Notes: generated by a model from the sequence alone, not told the origin. A stretch of 12,242 nt of DNA from UBA4655 sp044337015 (GCA_044337015.1 JBIIOJ010000078.1:1-12242); one strand, 5' to 3'. Positions 1 to 8,945 are shown, counted from the first letter of the stretch. Made by a program: numbers and translations.

Positions 1-1159
1 GCCCGCCGGCGACGAGTTCTTCTGCCAGGTGATCGAGCAGCTCGGGATGACGCGGGGGATTGTCGTCACGAAAGTCGTCCACCGGCTCCACGAGGCCCCG
101 GCCGATGAGCGTTGCCCAGAGCCGATTGACGAGGTTGCGGGCGAAGCTGCGGTTGCGCGGGTCGGTGATGCGGTCGGCGAGGCTCCGCCGCAGCGAGCCC
201 GCGCGGTCGTTGCCCGTCGGAAGCACCGCCGCCTCGACGGCCAGGCCGTCGGTTGGTGATGAATCAGCGATGGCCTCGACGAGCAGATCGTCGATGACCT
301 GGTCGGCCGTCGGCTCCTTCGTTCGGCGGCCACGGTCGATCGCCGCGGCGAGCGCCGGCTCGTCGGCGGCCGCGGATGGCAGCGGCCAGTTCGGGTCGAC
401 GGCCGCCGGCGATCCCCCCGCGTTGGGTCCGTCCTGGGGCGGCCAGGCCACCCGCTGGCTGACGGACTCGACCAACCGCACCGGCCGGTTGGACGAACTG
501 GAGAGCACCCGCGTCTCGCCGAAAAATGCCGCGAGCCCGTAGTACTCCCGCTGGGACCAGTGATCGAACGGATGATCGTGGCAGCGGGCGCACTTCATCC
601 GGATGCCGAGGAGCGTCTGCGAGACGACGCCGGCCATCTCGAGCGGGTCGGCCTGCGCCGCGGCGAAGTATCCGACGGCACCGTCATGCCCCGGACTGCC
701 CACGGCCGTGAGCAAACGACGGACGATCTGGTCGTATGGCACGCCATCTCGCATGCACTGCCGCAGGAAGCGGTCGAGCTCCGAGCCACCGGTCGCATTC
801 GAACGCGCACGAATCATGTCGCCGAGCCAAACGGCCCAGCGATCGGCGAAGCGTTCGCTCTCGGCAAGCCGGCGGACGAGCCGCCGCCGCCGATCCGCGA
901 CGGAATCCGAGAAATATCGACTGCGTTCGGCGACGCTGGGAATGCGGCCGACGAGGTCGATCGTGACACGGCGCAGGAAGGCCGTGTCATCAATCGTGGG
1001 GGCGGGCGTGAGGTTCGACGGCTTCGCGGACGCCTCGAGCAATTCGTCTATTCGTCCGCCGCCGGCCTCGTTCCGGCCGCCGGCTGCCGGTGCGGCCGCC
1101 GCCGTGCCGGCGGCGATCACAGCCACGAGCACGGCCGCCGCGACCCCGCTGCAGCCCAT
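1..1159 (-). CDS. Secreted DUF1549/DUF1553 protein, N-terminal part (runs off left edge)
   Basis: The minus-strand frame is open from ATG 1159 to the window edge (386 codons), so the C-terminus is missing. The N-terminus is a hydrophobic Ala/Val-rich signal peptide of about 22 residues (cleavage near AAAAPA), so the protein is probably exported. DUF1549 follows: 'RRVTIDLVGRIPS' near residue 70, then the hallmark 'KCARCHDHPFDHW' with C190, C193 and H194, a CxxCH heme-type motif. DUF1553 starts near residue 330 with 'NLVNRLWATLIGRGLVEPVD' and 'NPPRHPELLDHLAEEL'. These paired domains are greatly expanded in planctomycetes; their biochemical role is not established, and the CxxCH suggests heme or redox chemistry. 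No separate cytochrome c (PSC1) domain precedes DUF1549. Start 1159 is preferred because GGAGGA lies about 9 nt upstream; an in-frame ATG at 1201 has no such site. In this family a DUF1501 gene often follows, but that would be outside the window. Confidence 0.93.
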   Translation of the reverse strand, partial: MGCSGVAAAVLVAVIAAGTAAAAPAAGGRNEAGGGRIDELLEASAKPSNLTPAPTIDDTAFLRRVTIDLVGRIPSVAERSRYFSDSVADRRRRLVRRLAESERFADRWAVWLGDMIRARSNATGGSELDRFLRQCMRDGVPYDQIVRRLLTAVGSPGHDGAVGYFAAAQADPLEMAGVVSQTLLGIRMKCARCHDHPFDHWSQREYYGLAAFFGETRVLSSSSNRPVRLVESVSQRVAWPPQDGPNAGGSPAAVDPNWPLPSAAADEPALAAAIDRGRRTKEPTADQVIDDLLVEAIADSSPTDGLAVEAAVLPTGNDRAGSLRRSLADRITDPRNRSFARNLVNRLWATLIGRGLVEPVDDFRDDNPPRHPELLDHLAEELVAGG

Positions 1160-1242
1160 GTCCCGTGCTCCTCCGCCCAAGATTGATGCCAACCACTTCA
1201 TGACGAGTCACCCGATGAAGACCCAAACGAACGACTTCCCAC

Positions 1243-1270
1243 TTTATACCGATGATTCGACCGCTCGTCA
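1243..1270 (-). promoter_or_regulatory. Weak candidate promoter for the DUF1549/DUF1553 gene
   Basis: Read on the minus strand, TGACGA (1270-1265) and TATAAA (1248-1243) are separated by 16 bp, resembling a sigma-70 -35/-10 pair. It lies about 85 bp upstream of the chosen start at 1159 and is a locally AT-richer patch in GC-rich DNA. It is a match by eye only; the -35 element is poor. Confidence 0.3.
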
Positions 1271-1506
1271 CGTCGCCCGCGGCCGAATCGCTTGTGCCGC
1301 GGGCCGGCAAGCCCGCCGTCCGCGTGCCGACGGCACGACCTCGGCGGAGCAGTTCCCGGCCCGCCGGATCAACTCGGCCGCTCGCGGTGGACGCGGGAGG
1401 GCCGAGTCGTGGCGGACGGTCGACTGGCTCGGCGAGCCGATGCCGGGCCGGTACGTCGGCGTCGAGGATGCGGCAACTTCCTCCAAGGCGTGAATCTCGG
1501 CCTCGA

Positions 1507-1525
1507 GGCCCGGTGGTAGCGGGCC
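1507..1525 (-). terminator. Possible hairpin terminator after the giant DUF11 gene (weak)
   Basis: A 6-bp all-GC stem with a 7-nt loop starts about 35 nt downstream of the TGA at 1560-1562. There is no U-rich tail in the transcript direction, so it is at best a non-canonical terminator or a stem protecting the 3' end. Confidence 0.2.
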
Positions 1526-1559
1526 GCTCGTCGGTGTCGGATCGAACGAAATTCGGCGA

Positions 1560-4500
1560 TCAAGAAAGAAGCCGACGCCTCATCGCGGTGATCCGCAGAG
1601 GCGGCAGGAGGCCGGATGAGTCGGGCAGGAGGCTCGTCTGGCCGGTGATTCGGCTCCACGACGTCACGCCGCGGGTGCCCTTCTCCCCCTGCTTTCCCTG
1701 CACCGCGTCGATGCGGTCCACGAGGCCGTCGCCGTCGGTGTCGATCCCCGCGGCGAAGACCGTGGCGTTGGGCCTGGCGAACGTCGAGAAGGCGGTGATG
1801 CGGGCCGACCTCGTGAAGGTCGTTCCCGACCAGACCTCCAATACCGATTGTCCGCCGATGCCGGCACCGACGAGGATGTCGGGGACGAGCGTCGACGTGT
1901 AGTTCGCGACCGAGAGCGTGACGCCGCCGGTGAACTTCTTCCTGCCGGTGGCGATCGGGTTGAACGCGGCCACCTGCCGCGGGCCGGCGGTCACGTCGTA
2001 GACCTTCACGGTCGCCTGCATGCCGGCGTTGCTGCCGGCGACCACTTCGGCCCGGCCGTCGGGCAGGCTCGTCCAGACACCGCCGACGAAGCTGCCGAAG
2101 TCGGCCGCGGTGACCGTGGCCCCTCCCCTGTACTTCCCGGCGAACGGCCGGAAGGAGACGATGGCCGGCTCGACCACGGGATCGGCCTCGTAGGGCACGA
2201 CCCGGAACACGGCCACGAACCCCTGCCCGCTCGACATCGCGGCGACGATGTCGTCGTCGCCGTCGCCATCGACGTCGGCCGCCGCGATCTCGACGCCGCC
2301 GGTGTAGCCCTGCCCGAACGGGAAGAAAGTGTAGGCCTCGAGGAGCGAACCGTCCTGGGAGAAGACCTTCACTTCTCCAGGCCGGCTGCGGCCTGGGGCG
2401 GTGATGATCTCGTCGAGGCCGTCACCGTTGACGTCGCCCGTGGACACGCGGACTCCCCCCTTGAACGACGGCTCGTAGGCGAGGAACTCGAGGAGGACGG
2501 CGCCCGTGGCCGGATCGAGGAGCCGCACGAACGGGCCGCTTCCGCAGCCGTCGTCGGTGCCGGTGACGAGCCCGCCGGCGATCGCGGACGCCGGGAGATC
2601 GACGTCCTTCGACGTGTTGTTGGTGGGGTTGTAGTCGGTCGTGCCGTCGGGCGGGACGACGGTCGCCTCGTTCACCAGTTCACCCGTCGCGGTCGCGAGG
2701 ATCGGCGCGACGACGGTGAAGACGACGACCGCTTCGGCGTTGCCCCGGTCCATGTCGATGACTTCGTCGATGTCGCCGGATCCAGAGCGGGTCGCCCCGC
2801 CGGGGAAGACGGCCGTCCACGCGACGCCCGCCACGTCGAAGAAGAGCGGGTCAAACGTGTCGACGACGCGGGCGCCGACGACGGCGCTCGGGCCGAAGTT
2901 CGAGATCGTGATCGTGTAGGTCGTCGTCGTGCCGGGGACGTACCGCGTCGTGCCGTCGGTCTTGAAGGCCCGCAGGTCGGCGACGGGCGTGGCCGTGTCG
3001 GTATCGGTCGCCGAGGTGGTCGGGTTCGTGTTCGTCGTGCCGGCGGGCACGTTGATCGTGGCGGTGTTCACAAGATCGCCCGTCGCCGTGGAAACGACCG
3101 GGGCCGCGACGCGGAAGGTGGCGGTGCCCCCGACGGCGAGGTCGAACGTGGCCGTGGCCTGCGTGAGGTTGCCCGACCCGAAGGCGGGGCCACCGGAGCC
3201 CGCGCCGGAATAGGTGGCCGTCCACGTGGCGCCGACGACGCTCGCGGCGAACGCGTCGACGAGCCAGCCGTCGTCGAGGAAGCTTGGGCCGGTGTTCGTG
3301 ACCGTGATCAGGTAGTGGAGCGTCTCCCCCGGCACGTAGGTGCCGGTGCCGTCGGTCTTCGTGATCGTGAGGAAGACCTCGGGGGCCGCGGTGTTGACGT
3401 GGGTGGCGGAGTTGTTGGCGAGGACGGGGTCGGTGGTGCCGTCGGGCGGGATCGCGGTGGCGGTGTTCGCGATGTCGATCGTCGCCGTCGCCGCGACGGT
3501 CGCGACGATCGTGTAGGTGGCGGAGCCGCCGACGGCGAGATCGACGACTTCGTCGATGTCGCCGGAGCCGGACGTGCTGCCGGTGGAGCCCGTGCCGCTG
3601 AATACCGCCGTCCACGACACGCTCTTGAAGGCGTTCGAGAAGGTGTCGACGACGCGGCCGCCGCGGACGAAGCTCGGGCCGGCGTTGGTCACCACCACGG
3701 TGTAGGTCGTCGCCTCGCCCGGCACGTAGGTGGGGGAGGGATCGTCCTTCGTGACGGCGAGATCGGCGACGGGCAGTGGCGCATCGACGTGCGTCGAGGT
3801 GTTGTTGTCGGGATTCGGGTCGGGGACGCCCGACGGCGGCGTGACGGTCGCCGTGTTCGACATCGTGCCGGTGGCGGTCGGGAGCGTGGCGGCCTCGATC
3901 GTGTAGACCACGAAGCCGCCGGCGTCGAGATCGACGAGTTCGTCGATGTCGCCCGACCCGCTGGTGGCGCCGCTGCCGCCGGTGAAGACGGCCGTCCAAC
4001 TGACGCCGGCGGGATCGACCTGGGGGGCAGGCTGTCCTGCACCCGAGCCCCCGTCACGCCGACGCTGCTCGCGTTGGTGACCGTGACGGTGTAGGTCTGT
4101 GTCGTGCCCGGCGTGTAGGTCGTCGTCTCGTCGATCTTCACGACGACGAGATCGACCGAGGGATCGATCGTGTCGATGTCGGTCGCGGTGTTGTTCAGCG
4201 GGTTCGGGTCGGTCGTGCCATCGGGCGGGGCGACGGTGACGGTGTTGACGAGGTTGCCTGTCGCGTCGGGAAGGATCCTCGCCGTCACCGTGTAGACCAC
4301 GAAACCGCCGACGCCGAGGTTCACGAGCTCCGAGATGCTGCCCGAGCCGCTCGTCGTGCCGCTGCCGTTGGTGAAGACTGCGATCCAGGTGGAGAGCGGG
4401 TCGATCTGCGAGGGGAAGGTGTCGGTGACGCGGGCTACGGTGACGGCGCTCACGCCGCCGTTGCTGACGACGATCGTGTAGGTCGTGGTCGTGTCGGGGA

Positions 4501-6640
4501 CATACTGGCTCGTGCCGTCGGTCTTCGTCGCCCGCAGGTCGGCACTCGGGGCCGGCGCGTCGGTGTCGGTGGCGGAGGTCACGGGGTTGGTGTTCGTTGT
4601 TCCCGCGGGGACGTTGATCGTGGCCGTGTTGACGAGCGGGCCGGTGGCCGTCGAAACGACCGGGGCGTTGATCGTGAAGGTGGCCGTCCCGCCGACGGCG
4701 AGGTCGAACGTGGCCGTGGACGGCCCGAGGTTGCCGGAGCCGGAGGCGGGGCCGCTCGAGCCCGAGCCGGTGTAGGTGGCCGTCCAGGTCGCGCCGCTCA
4801 CCGCCGCGGGGAGCAGGTCGACGAGCCAGCCGTCGTTCAGAAAGCTCGGGCCCTCGTTCCGGACGGTGACGACGTAGGTGGTCGCGAGCCCCGGGACGTA
4901 GGTCGTAACGCCGTCGGTCTTGCCGATCGAAAGCGACACCCGCGGCGTGGCGGTGTTGGTGTCCGCGGCGGTATTGTTGGCGAGGTTCGGATCGCTCGTC
5001 GACGGGGGCGGCGTGACGGTCGCGGTGTTGGTGATCGCGGTGGTGGCCGTGGCGGCGACGGTTGCCTGGATCGTGTAGGTGGCCGTGCCGCCGGCGGCGA
5101 GGTTGATCGTTTCGGCGATGCTGCCCGTGCCGCTCGTGGTTCCCGAGGAGCCCGTGCCGGTGAAGGCGGCCGTCCACGACACGCTCGTGAACGCGGCCGA
5201 GAAGGTGTCGACGACGCTCGCCCCGGTCGCGAAGCTCGGGCCGTTGTTCGTGACGGTGACGGTGTAGGTCGTGGCCTCACCCGGCACGTAGGTGGGGGAG
5301 CCGTCGACCTTCGTGATCGCGAGATCGGCGATCGGGGACCAGAGATCGACGTCGGTCCAGGTGTTGTTGGAGAGGTTCGGGTCGATCGTCCCCGCGGGAG
5401 CGGTGACGGTGGCCGTGTTCGTGAGCGAGCCTGTGGCCGTGGAGAAGGTCGAGGCGTTCACCGTGTAGACGGCGGTGCCGCCGATGCCGAGATTGACGAG
5501 CTCGTTGATGTTGCCCGAGCCGCTGGTCGTGCCGCTGCCGCCCGTGAAGACGGCCGTCCAGGTCGTGCCGCTCACCTGCGGCGGGAAGAGGTCCTGCACG
5601 CGAGCGCCGATCACGGGCGACGGGCCGTTGTTGGTGACCGTGATCCGCCACTGGAGCGGCAGGCCGGGCGTGTAGGCCTGCACGAAATCCCGTTTCTCGA
5701 TCTGGAGGTCGGCGACGGCCGGGAGCGTGGCGGGAGGGATGGGCGGCAGGCCGTCGGGCACGGGGGAATGGTCGAACTTCCGGCTCTGCAGGTCCTGCAC
5801 GCCGTTGGCCGTGTACTGCACCGGCGTCACGGGCGTGGCCGAGGCGGTCGTGCCGGCGACGCGGAAGGTGTAGACGACGGTGAAGTCCTTCGGCTTCGAG
5901 GCGATCGGTTTCTCGAAGATCACGTCGGGCGGGAGCTGCGGCCCGACGGAGTAGGTGACGACCGCGTCCTCCAGCACGAACGCATCGGCCGGCCAGGCGA
6001 GCGTCGAGGCGGGGCTGAAGAGGATGCGGTCCGGCTTGTTCTTGATGTCGCCGGTCACGGTCATCGTCATCGTGCCTCCGACGACCGGCCTGGTCGTGGG
6101 AGAGCCCTCGTAGTCGTAGGTCACGGCGACCGTGTCGGTGCGTGCCGACGAATCGTCATCGTTCGCCTCTCCGACCCACTGGAAGAGATCGTTCTGCGAG
6201 CCGACGAGCGTCGATCCCGGGGTGCCTGGCACTCCCTGCCAGACCTCGATCGTGTAGGTCTGCGGGTCGAATGCCGGCGGCTTCGTGACCTCCGTCGCGA
6301 CCATGTAGATGAACGCGGTTTCGGCGCTGGCGGAGCCGACGCCGAGGCTGCCGAGGGAATAGAGCCCATCTTCGCCGCTGCCGAGCTGCACCTTCTGCGT
6401 CGGGCTGAAGTTCGTGGCCCGCACCCAGACGTCGGAGAGGGCGAGCGGGCCGTCGTTCGTGATGCGGAAGGTCTGGTACTCGCCGTACGCGACCTCGGGG
6501 GCCTGGACGTCGGCGCTGAACCGGAGGTTGAGGCTCGTCCGCTCGATCGAAACGGAGAGCATGTCGCGGCGTTCGAGCCGCTCGGCCGCCAGCCGATGGC
6601 GTGAGCCGCGTCGTGCCCGTCCCGCTTGCGTCGTTCGCAT
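1560..6640 (-). CDS. Giant secreted protein: LEPR-like N-terminus, eight DUF11 repeats, FG-GAP-like C-terminus (frameshifted as given)
   Basis: Two overlapping minus-strand frames, one descending from 6709 and one ending at the TGA at 1560-1562, are halves of one protein: the first gives 'ARVQDSLPP' and the second resumes with 'QVDPAGVSWTAVF', exactly as in the sister repeat. One lost base at 4022-4027 explains the split; repaired, the product is about 1,693 residues. Layout: basic N-terminus with 'RLAAERLERRDMLS' (residues 16-29), like the LEPR-XLL segment of planctomycetal exported proteins; a region to about residue 308 that I cannot assign; eight DUF11 repeats of about 130 residues (309-1350, cores 'YVPGxxTTYTVTVTNxGPS' and 'LVNTATV'); then FG-GAP/VCBS-like repeats with 'DVNGDGLDE', 'DVDGDGDDD' and 'DTDGDGLVD', which resemble calcium-binding loops. 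DUF11 repeats are Ig-like modules of surface proteins, so a wall, stalk or adhesin role is inferred. The start is uncertain: GTG 6709 adds 23 residues, and neither site has a clear ribosome-binding site. Confidence 0.88.
2596..4156 (-). repeat. DUF11 repeat block B (repeats 5-8)
   Basis: This is the second copy of the four-unit block, with units beginning near 4156, 3772, 3384 and 2986. Anchors matched by eye at 5531/3969, 5291/3729, 4821/3259 and 4531/2969 all sit 1,562 bp apart. Small in-frame indels appear only at the outer ends: two residues near 'PPQV' in repeat 1 versus 5, and about four residues in repeat 8 versus 4. The homopolymer frameshift lies in repeat 5. Confidence 0.85.
4022..4027 (-). 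other. Frameshift site in a homopolymer within the giant DUF11 gene
   Basis: The minus strand reads CTG CCC CCC AGG here. Upstream of the run the frame from 6709 is protein-like ('GARVQDSLPP'); after it that frame turns Arg/Ser/Pro-rich, while the -1 frame becomes DUF11-like ('QVDPAGVSWTAVF'). A seventh C would give CTG CCC CCC CAG and a continuous protein. The offset of 1,562 bp between sister repeats on either side (1,563 would be in frame) independently shows that exactly one base is missing. Sequencing or assembly error is the simplest explanation; a genuine mutation, phase variation, or -1 slippage on the C-run are alternatives. Confidence 0.85.
4157..5713 (-). repeat. DUF11 repeat block A (repeats 1-4)
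   Basis: It contains four DUF11 units beginning near 5713, 5330, 4945 and 4545. Repeats 2, 3 and 4 are each more like repeats 6, 7 and 8 than like one another. For example, 'DGWLVD' with 'GATWTATY' occurs only in 3 and 7, and 'ADLRAxKTDGT' only in 4 and 8. Repeats 1 and 5 share 'GARVQD' and 'PPQV'. Block A is therefore the sister of block B. Confidence 0.85.
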
Positions 6641-6769
6641 CACGGCCTCGCTACCATCGCTCTTAAGGGGGGTGATCTCCACGAGACTACCTTCGGAATC
6701 GGCGCCCACAACGACAGCCGGTAGTCGGGACGCACGGAACCGCCGAGAATCGTAGGGGGCGAGCCTGGC

Positions 6770-8107
6770 TCAGCGGCCGCCGACGAGCGGCATCCCCACG
6801 ATTCCCGCATCGGGCGACTGGACAAGCACGAACGTGTCGCGGCCGTCGAGAACGGTCGCCACCACCGCCGCGGTCCTTCCGATCCGGCGGCCCTCGCGGT
6901 CGAAGGGCTCGAGGAGGATTTCGTGGTCGCCTGCGGGCAACTCGAGCCGCGCGACCTGGATCGTGTCGGGGAGCAGGCTCCAGCAGCGAGTATCGGCCCG
7001 CTCGCCGGCCTGCCAGGCGATGCCGGCGAGATCGACGGCGACGCCTGGTAGCGACCCGGCCCCGCCGAGCGTCTCGCGGGCCCCGACGATCGCCGCCTGT
7101 TTCACCGACCGCCGCACGATCGCGCGGGCCACGGTCGTTGGGAGCATCGCGTCGCACTGGCTCTTCGCCATCCCCGAGACGTTCGTGATCGTCTCGGTGG
7201 CGATCGCCGAGGATGCCGCGGTCCGCGGCGTCGCCCGAACGCCTGCGACGCTGCCTGGCACCGCGACCACCCTCGGCACCACGATCGGCGCGACCAGCGG
7301 CGGCAGCGGCGTCTGGCTCGCGGCGGCAAGCAGGCCGTTTGCGATCGCGAGCGACGCCGTCGAGGGGATCTCGGCCGCCTCGACCTTGATCGGGCCCTGG
7401 CCCACGAGCGCGATCAGGTGTATGACGCCGTGCCCCTTCTTCGAGTGGACGCCCTGCCTCGCCCTTGCGAGGTGCTCGTGGCCCTGCCGAAAGTCGGGCT
7501 GCCAGGTGGTGACGGCCGCGAAGTGCCGCGCGGCGTCGTCGTAGTCGCGGTGGGTCGATTCGCGGAAGAGGCCGCGGATCAAGGGAGAGAAGGCGACCTG
7601 TTGGTACGACGCCTTCGGGTTCGCGCCGTCGGGCCCCGCGGCTTCGGCGACGATCCTCCCCTGCTCTTCCACCATCTGCAGGCTGTAAGCCTCGGCATCG
7701 TCACCGTCCTGCACGAGGTTTGCGACCGCGAGCATGCCCCGCAGGAGCACCCGCTCGTGATCCTCGCCGGAGTAGGCCCGTGCGGTGTCGTCGGTAAGGG
7801 CCGACCAGGTCGTCTCGGCGGCGTCGGCCTGCGCGAGTTCGTCGAAGCGGTCGCGGGAGCGGCGCAGCAATCGCTCGGCCTCTTCGGGGCGGCCATCGGC
7901 GAGGGCGACGATCGCTCGGTCGAGCGCGAGCAGATCGGCGTCGCGGCTCGTCGCCTTTGCATCCTCGTCGAGCAGCCGCGTTGCGGCGGGCAGATCGCCG
8001 CGGTGGAACGCCTGCCGCACGCCCTGGAGCCGCAGCGTGTGCGTCATGCAGCCACTGCAGGTGGTCGCCACGGTGGCGATCAGCGTGATCAGTCGATGTC
8101 GCACCAT
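6770..8107 (-). CDS. COG3014-like TPR lipoprotein
   Basis: The 445-residue product starts with a short basic stretch and a hydrophobic segment ending in two cysteines (C17 and C20, 'TTCSGC'), consistent with a lipoprotein signal, though the lipobox is not canonical. An Ala/Leu/Arg-rich helical region like TPR repeats follows ('AFHRGDLPAATRLLDEDAK', 'DGRPEEAERLLRRSRD'), then 'AYSGEDHERVLLRGMLAVAN', a close match in style to the conserved core of COG3014 proteins. Near residue 225 'GHGVIHLIALVGQGPIKVE', and near the C-terminus 'SLLPDTIQVARLELPAGDHE', fit the beta-rich half of that family. COG3014 has no established biochemical function; in proteobacteria such genes often neighbour an LpoB-type lipoprotein, as here (25 bp downstream of one). 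The molecule is probably anchored in the cell envelope. An internal Ala/Pro/Val-rich stretch (residues about 245-290) looks like a linker. Family assignment is by recall of the motif pattern. Confidence 0.75.
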   Translation of the reverse strand: MVRHRLITLIATVATTCSGCMTHTLRLQGVRQAFHRGDLPAATRLLDEDAKATSRDADLLALDRAIVALADGRPEEAERLLRRSRDRFDELAQADAAETTWSALTDDTARAYSGEDHERVLLRGMLAVANLVQDGDDAEAYSLQMVEEQGRIVAEAAGPDGANPKASYQQVAFSPLIRGLFRESTHRDYDDAARHFAAVTTWQPDFRQGHEHLARARQGVHSKKGHGVIHLIALVGQGPIKVEAAEIPSTASLAIANGLLAAASQTPLPPLVAPIVVPRVVAVPGSVAGVRATPRTAASSAIATETITNVSGMAKSQCDAMLPTTVARAIVRRSVKQAAIVGARETLGGAGSLPGVAVDLAGIAWQAGERADTRCWSLLPDTIQVARLELPAGDHEILLEPFDREGRRIGRTAAVVATVLDGRDTFVLVQSPDAGIVGMPLVGGR

Positions 8108-8132
8108 GAGCCACCGCGGGCGTGGGAAGCGA

Positions 8133-8831
8133 TCACTCCACCGCCGCCTTGGCCGCGGCCCGCCAGCGGGAGAGCCGGCTGTGGTGGTAGCCCTTGCTGA
8201 TCTCGGCCGACTGCTTGTCGTATTGCCCGGTGCGGACGTCGATGAGTTCGAGCGTGAGGACGTAGTCCCGCTGGTAGTCGTGGTTTTCGCGGGTGGTGCC
8301 CGAGGTGAGCGTGGCGTAGAGCAGGTAGTCGATCGGCTGACCCTGCGACTCCATCATCGCGGCGAACGACCGCATCGTGTCGGGCACGAGCAATTGGTCG
8401 GGCCGCAGCCGGCTGTCGCGGAGGCCCGCGTCGACGTAGCGGCGGTTGACCGGTTCGAACACCTTCGAGTCGAGGATCCGCCGGTCGATGATCTCGTAGA
8501 TCCGCTCTTTGAAATCGCCGATCTCCTCGGCGCTCTTGTTTTCGACGGCGACGAAGCAGATCCGGCGGATCGGGGGCGGGAGCGGCTCGGCGCCGGCAAC
8601 CGTGTCGGCCGGATGCGGGATCGGCATGGCGGCATGGCGGCCGAGGAGCTTCGAGACCGACTCCTCGACGAGCGGGCGGAAGGTCTCCTGCCCGGCCTGA
8701 TGGCTCCCCATCATCCCTTCCTCGCCCGGCGCCATGATGCGTGCGAACTGCACGCTGCGGCATCCGCCGGCGATCACGGTGATGGCGGGCGAGGCAGCGA
8801 GGAGGCGGAGCAAAGCGTCGCGCCGGTGCAT
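8133..8831 (-). CDS. LpoB-like lipoprotein (peptidoglycan-synthase activator family)
   Basis: The 232-residue product begins with 'HRRDALLRLL', a hydrophobic run and 'IAGGC' (C24), a lipoprotein signal that may be a Tat type because of the twin arginine. The mature part matches the LpoB fold pattern: 'ICFVAVENKSAEEIGDF' as first strand and helix, 'IDRRILDSKVFEPVNRR', 'DYLLYATLTSGTTR', then 'QRDYVLTLELIDVRTGQYDK' and 'AEISKGYHHS'. In enterobacteria LpoB is an outer-membrane lipoprotein that activates PBP1b; the family also includes uncharacterised members, so the substrate here is unknown. The 561-residue open frame extends far upstream, but AGGAG lies 6-7 nt before ATG 8831, only this part is protein-like, and the extension would run antisense through imuA. 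It is divergent from imuA, with 189 bp between the start codons. Confidence 0.82.
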   Translation of the reverse strand: MHRRDALLRLLAASPAITVIAGGCRSVQFARIMAPGEEGMMGSHQAGQETFRPLVEESVSKLLGRHAAMPIPHPADTVAGAEPLPPPIRRICFVAVENKSAEEIGDFKERIYEIIDRRILDSKVFEPVNRRYVDAGLRDSRLRPDQLLVPDTMRSFAAMMESQGQPIDYLLYATLTSGTTRENHDYQRDYVLTLELIDVRTGQYDKQSAEISKGYHHSRLSRWRAAAKAAVE

Positions 8832-8895
8832 GGCGGCTCCTTTCGGGGTCCGGGATCGTAGCGGGCCTTTGGACCACGGCGGAGACCAGTCTCGC

Positions 8896-8937
8896 CCGGG
8901 AAAAACCCGGTTTACCGCATTCCCCGGGTTTGCGGTT
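8896..8937. repeat. Interleaved inverted repeats in the divergent control region
   Basis: Three complementary pairs overlap: CCGGG (8896-8900) with CCCGG (8906-8910); AAACCCGG (8903-8910) with CCGGGTTT (8924-8931); and ACCGCA (8914-8919) with TGCGGT (8931-8936). The second and third pairs cannot form together as simple hairpins, because the third opens inside the loop of the second and closes outside it. They lie upstream of the imuA -35 box and 65-105 bp upstream of the LpoB-like start, so they could be protein-binding dyads or alternative leader structures for the minus-strand transcript. Confidence 0.6.
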
Positions 8938-8945
8938 CGGGCCGG

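Larger units (their letters stand above)
1160..1559. other. Intergenic region with GC-rich inverted repeats, no convincing gene
   Basis: No frame here gives a protein-like sequence; the short open frames are Arg/Pro/Ser-rich, as expected for GC-rich non-coding DNA. Structure seen: a 9-bp inverted repeat at 1275-1283 and 1296-1304 (GCCCGCGGC with its complement, 12-nt loop); a perfect 12-bp palindrome GGCCTCGAGGCC at 1499-1510; and an overlapping 6-bp stem (GGCCCG/CGGGCC) at 1507-1512 and 1520-1525. The last two lie 35-60 bp past the stop of the giant minus-strand gene and could terminate its transcript, but no T-tract follows on that strand. The candidate promoter for the leftmost gene is at the 1243-1270 end. 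Confidence 0.5.

Noticed and set aside
1275..1304. 9-bp inverted repeat as a rho-independent terminator
   Set aside because: It has no T-run on either side, is about 255 bp past the nearest stop, and lies upstream of the left gene's candidate promoter.
1202..1559. A small gene in the gap between the giant gene and the DUF1549 gene
   Set aside because: All frames there give Arg/Pro/Ser-rich sequence with no supported start or recognisable motif.
1848..4094. A 748-codon open frame on the plus strand, Arg/Gly/Val/Asp-rich
   Set aside because: It is antisense to the DUF11 array; the repetitive GC-rich codons keep the opposite frame open, and its composition is not protein-like.
2596..5713. CRISPR-like periodicity in the repetitive region
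   Set aside because: The period is about 390 bp and translates into diverged DUF11 domains; there are no short identical repeats with spacers.
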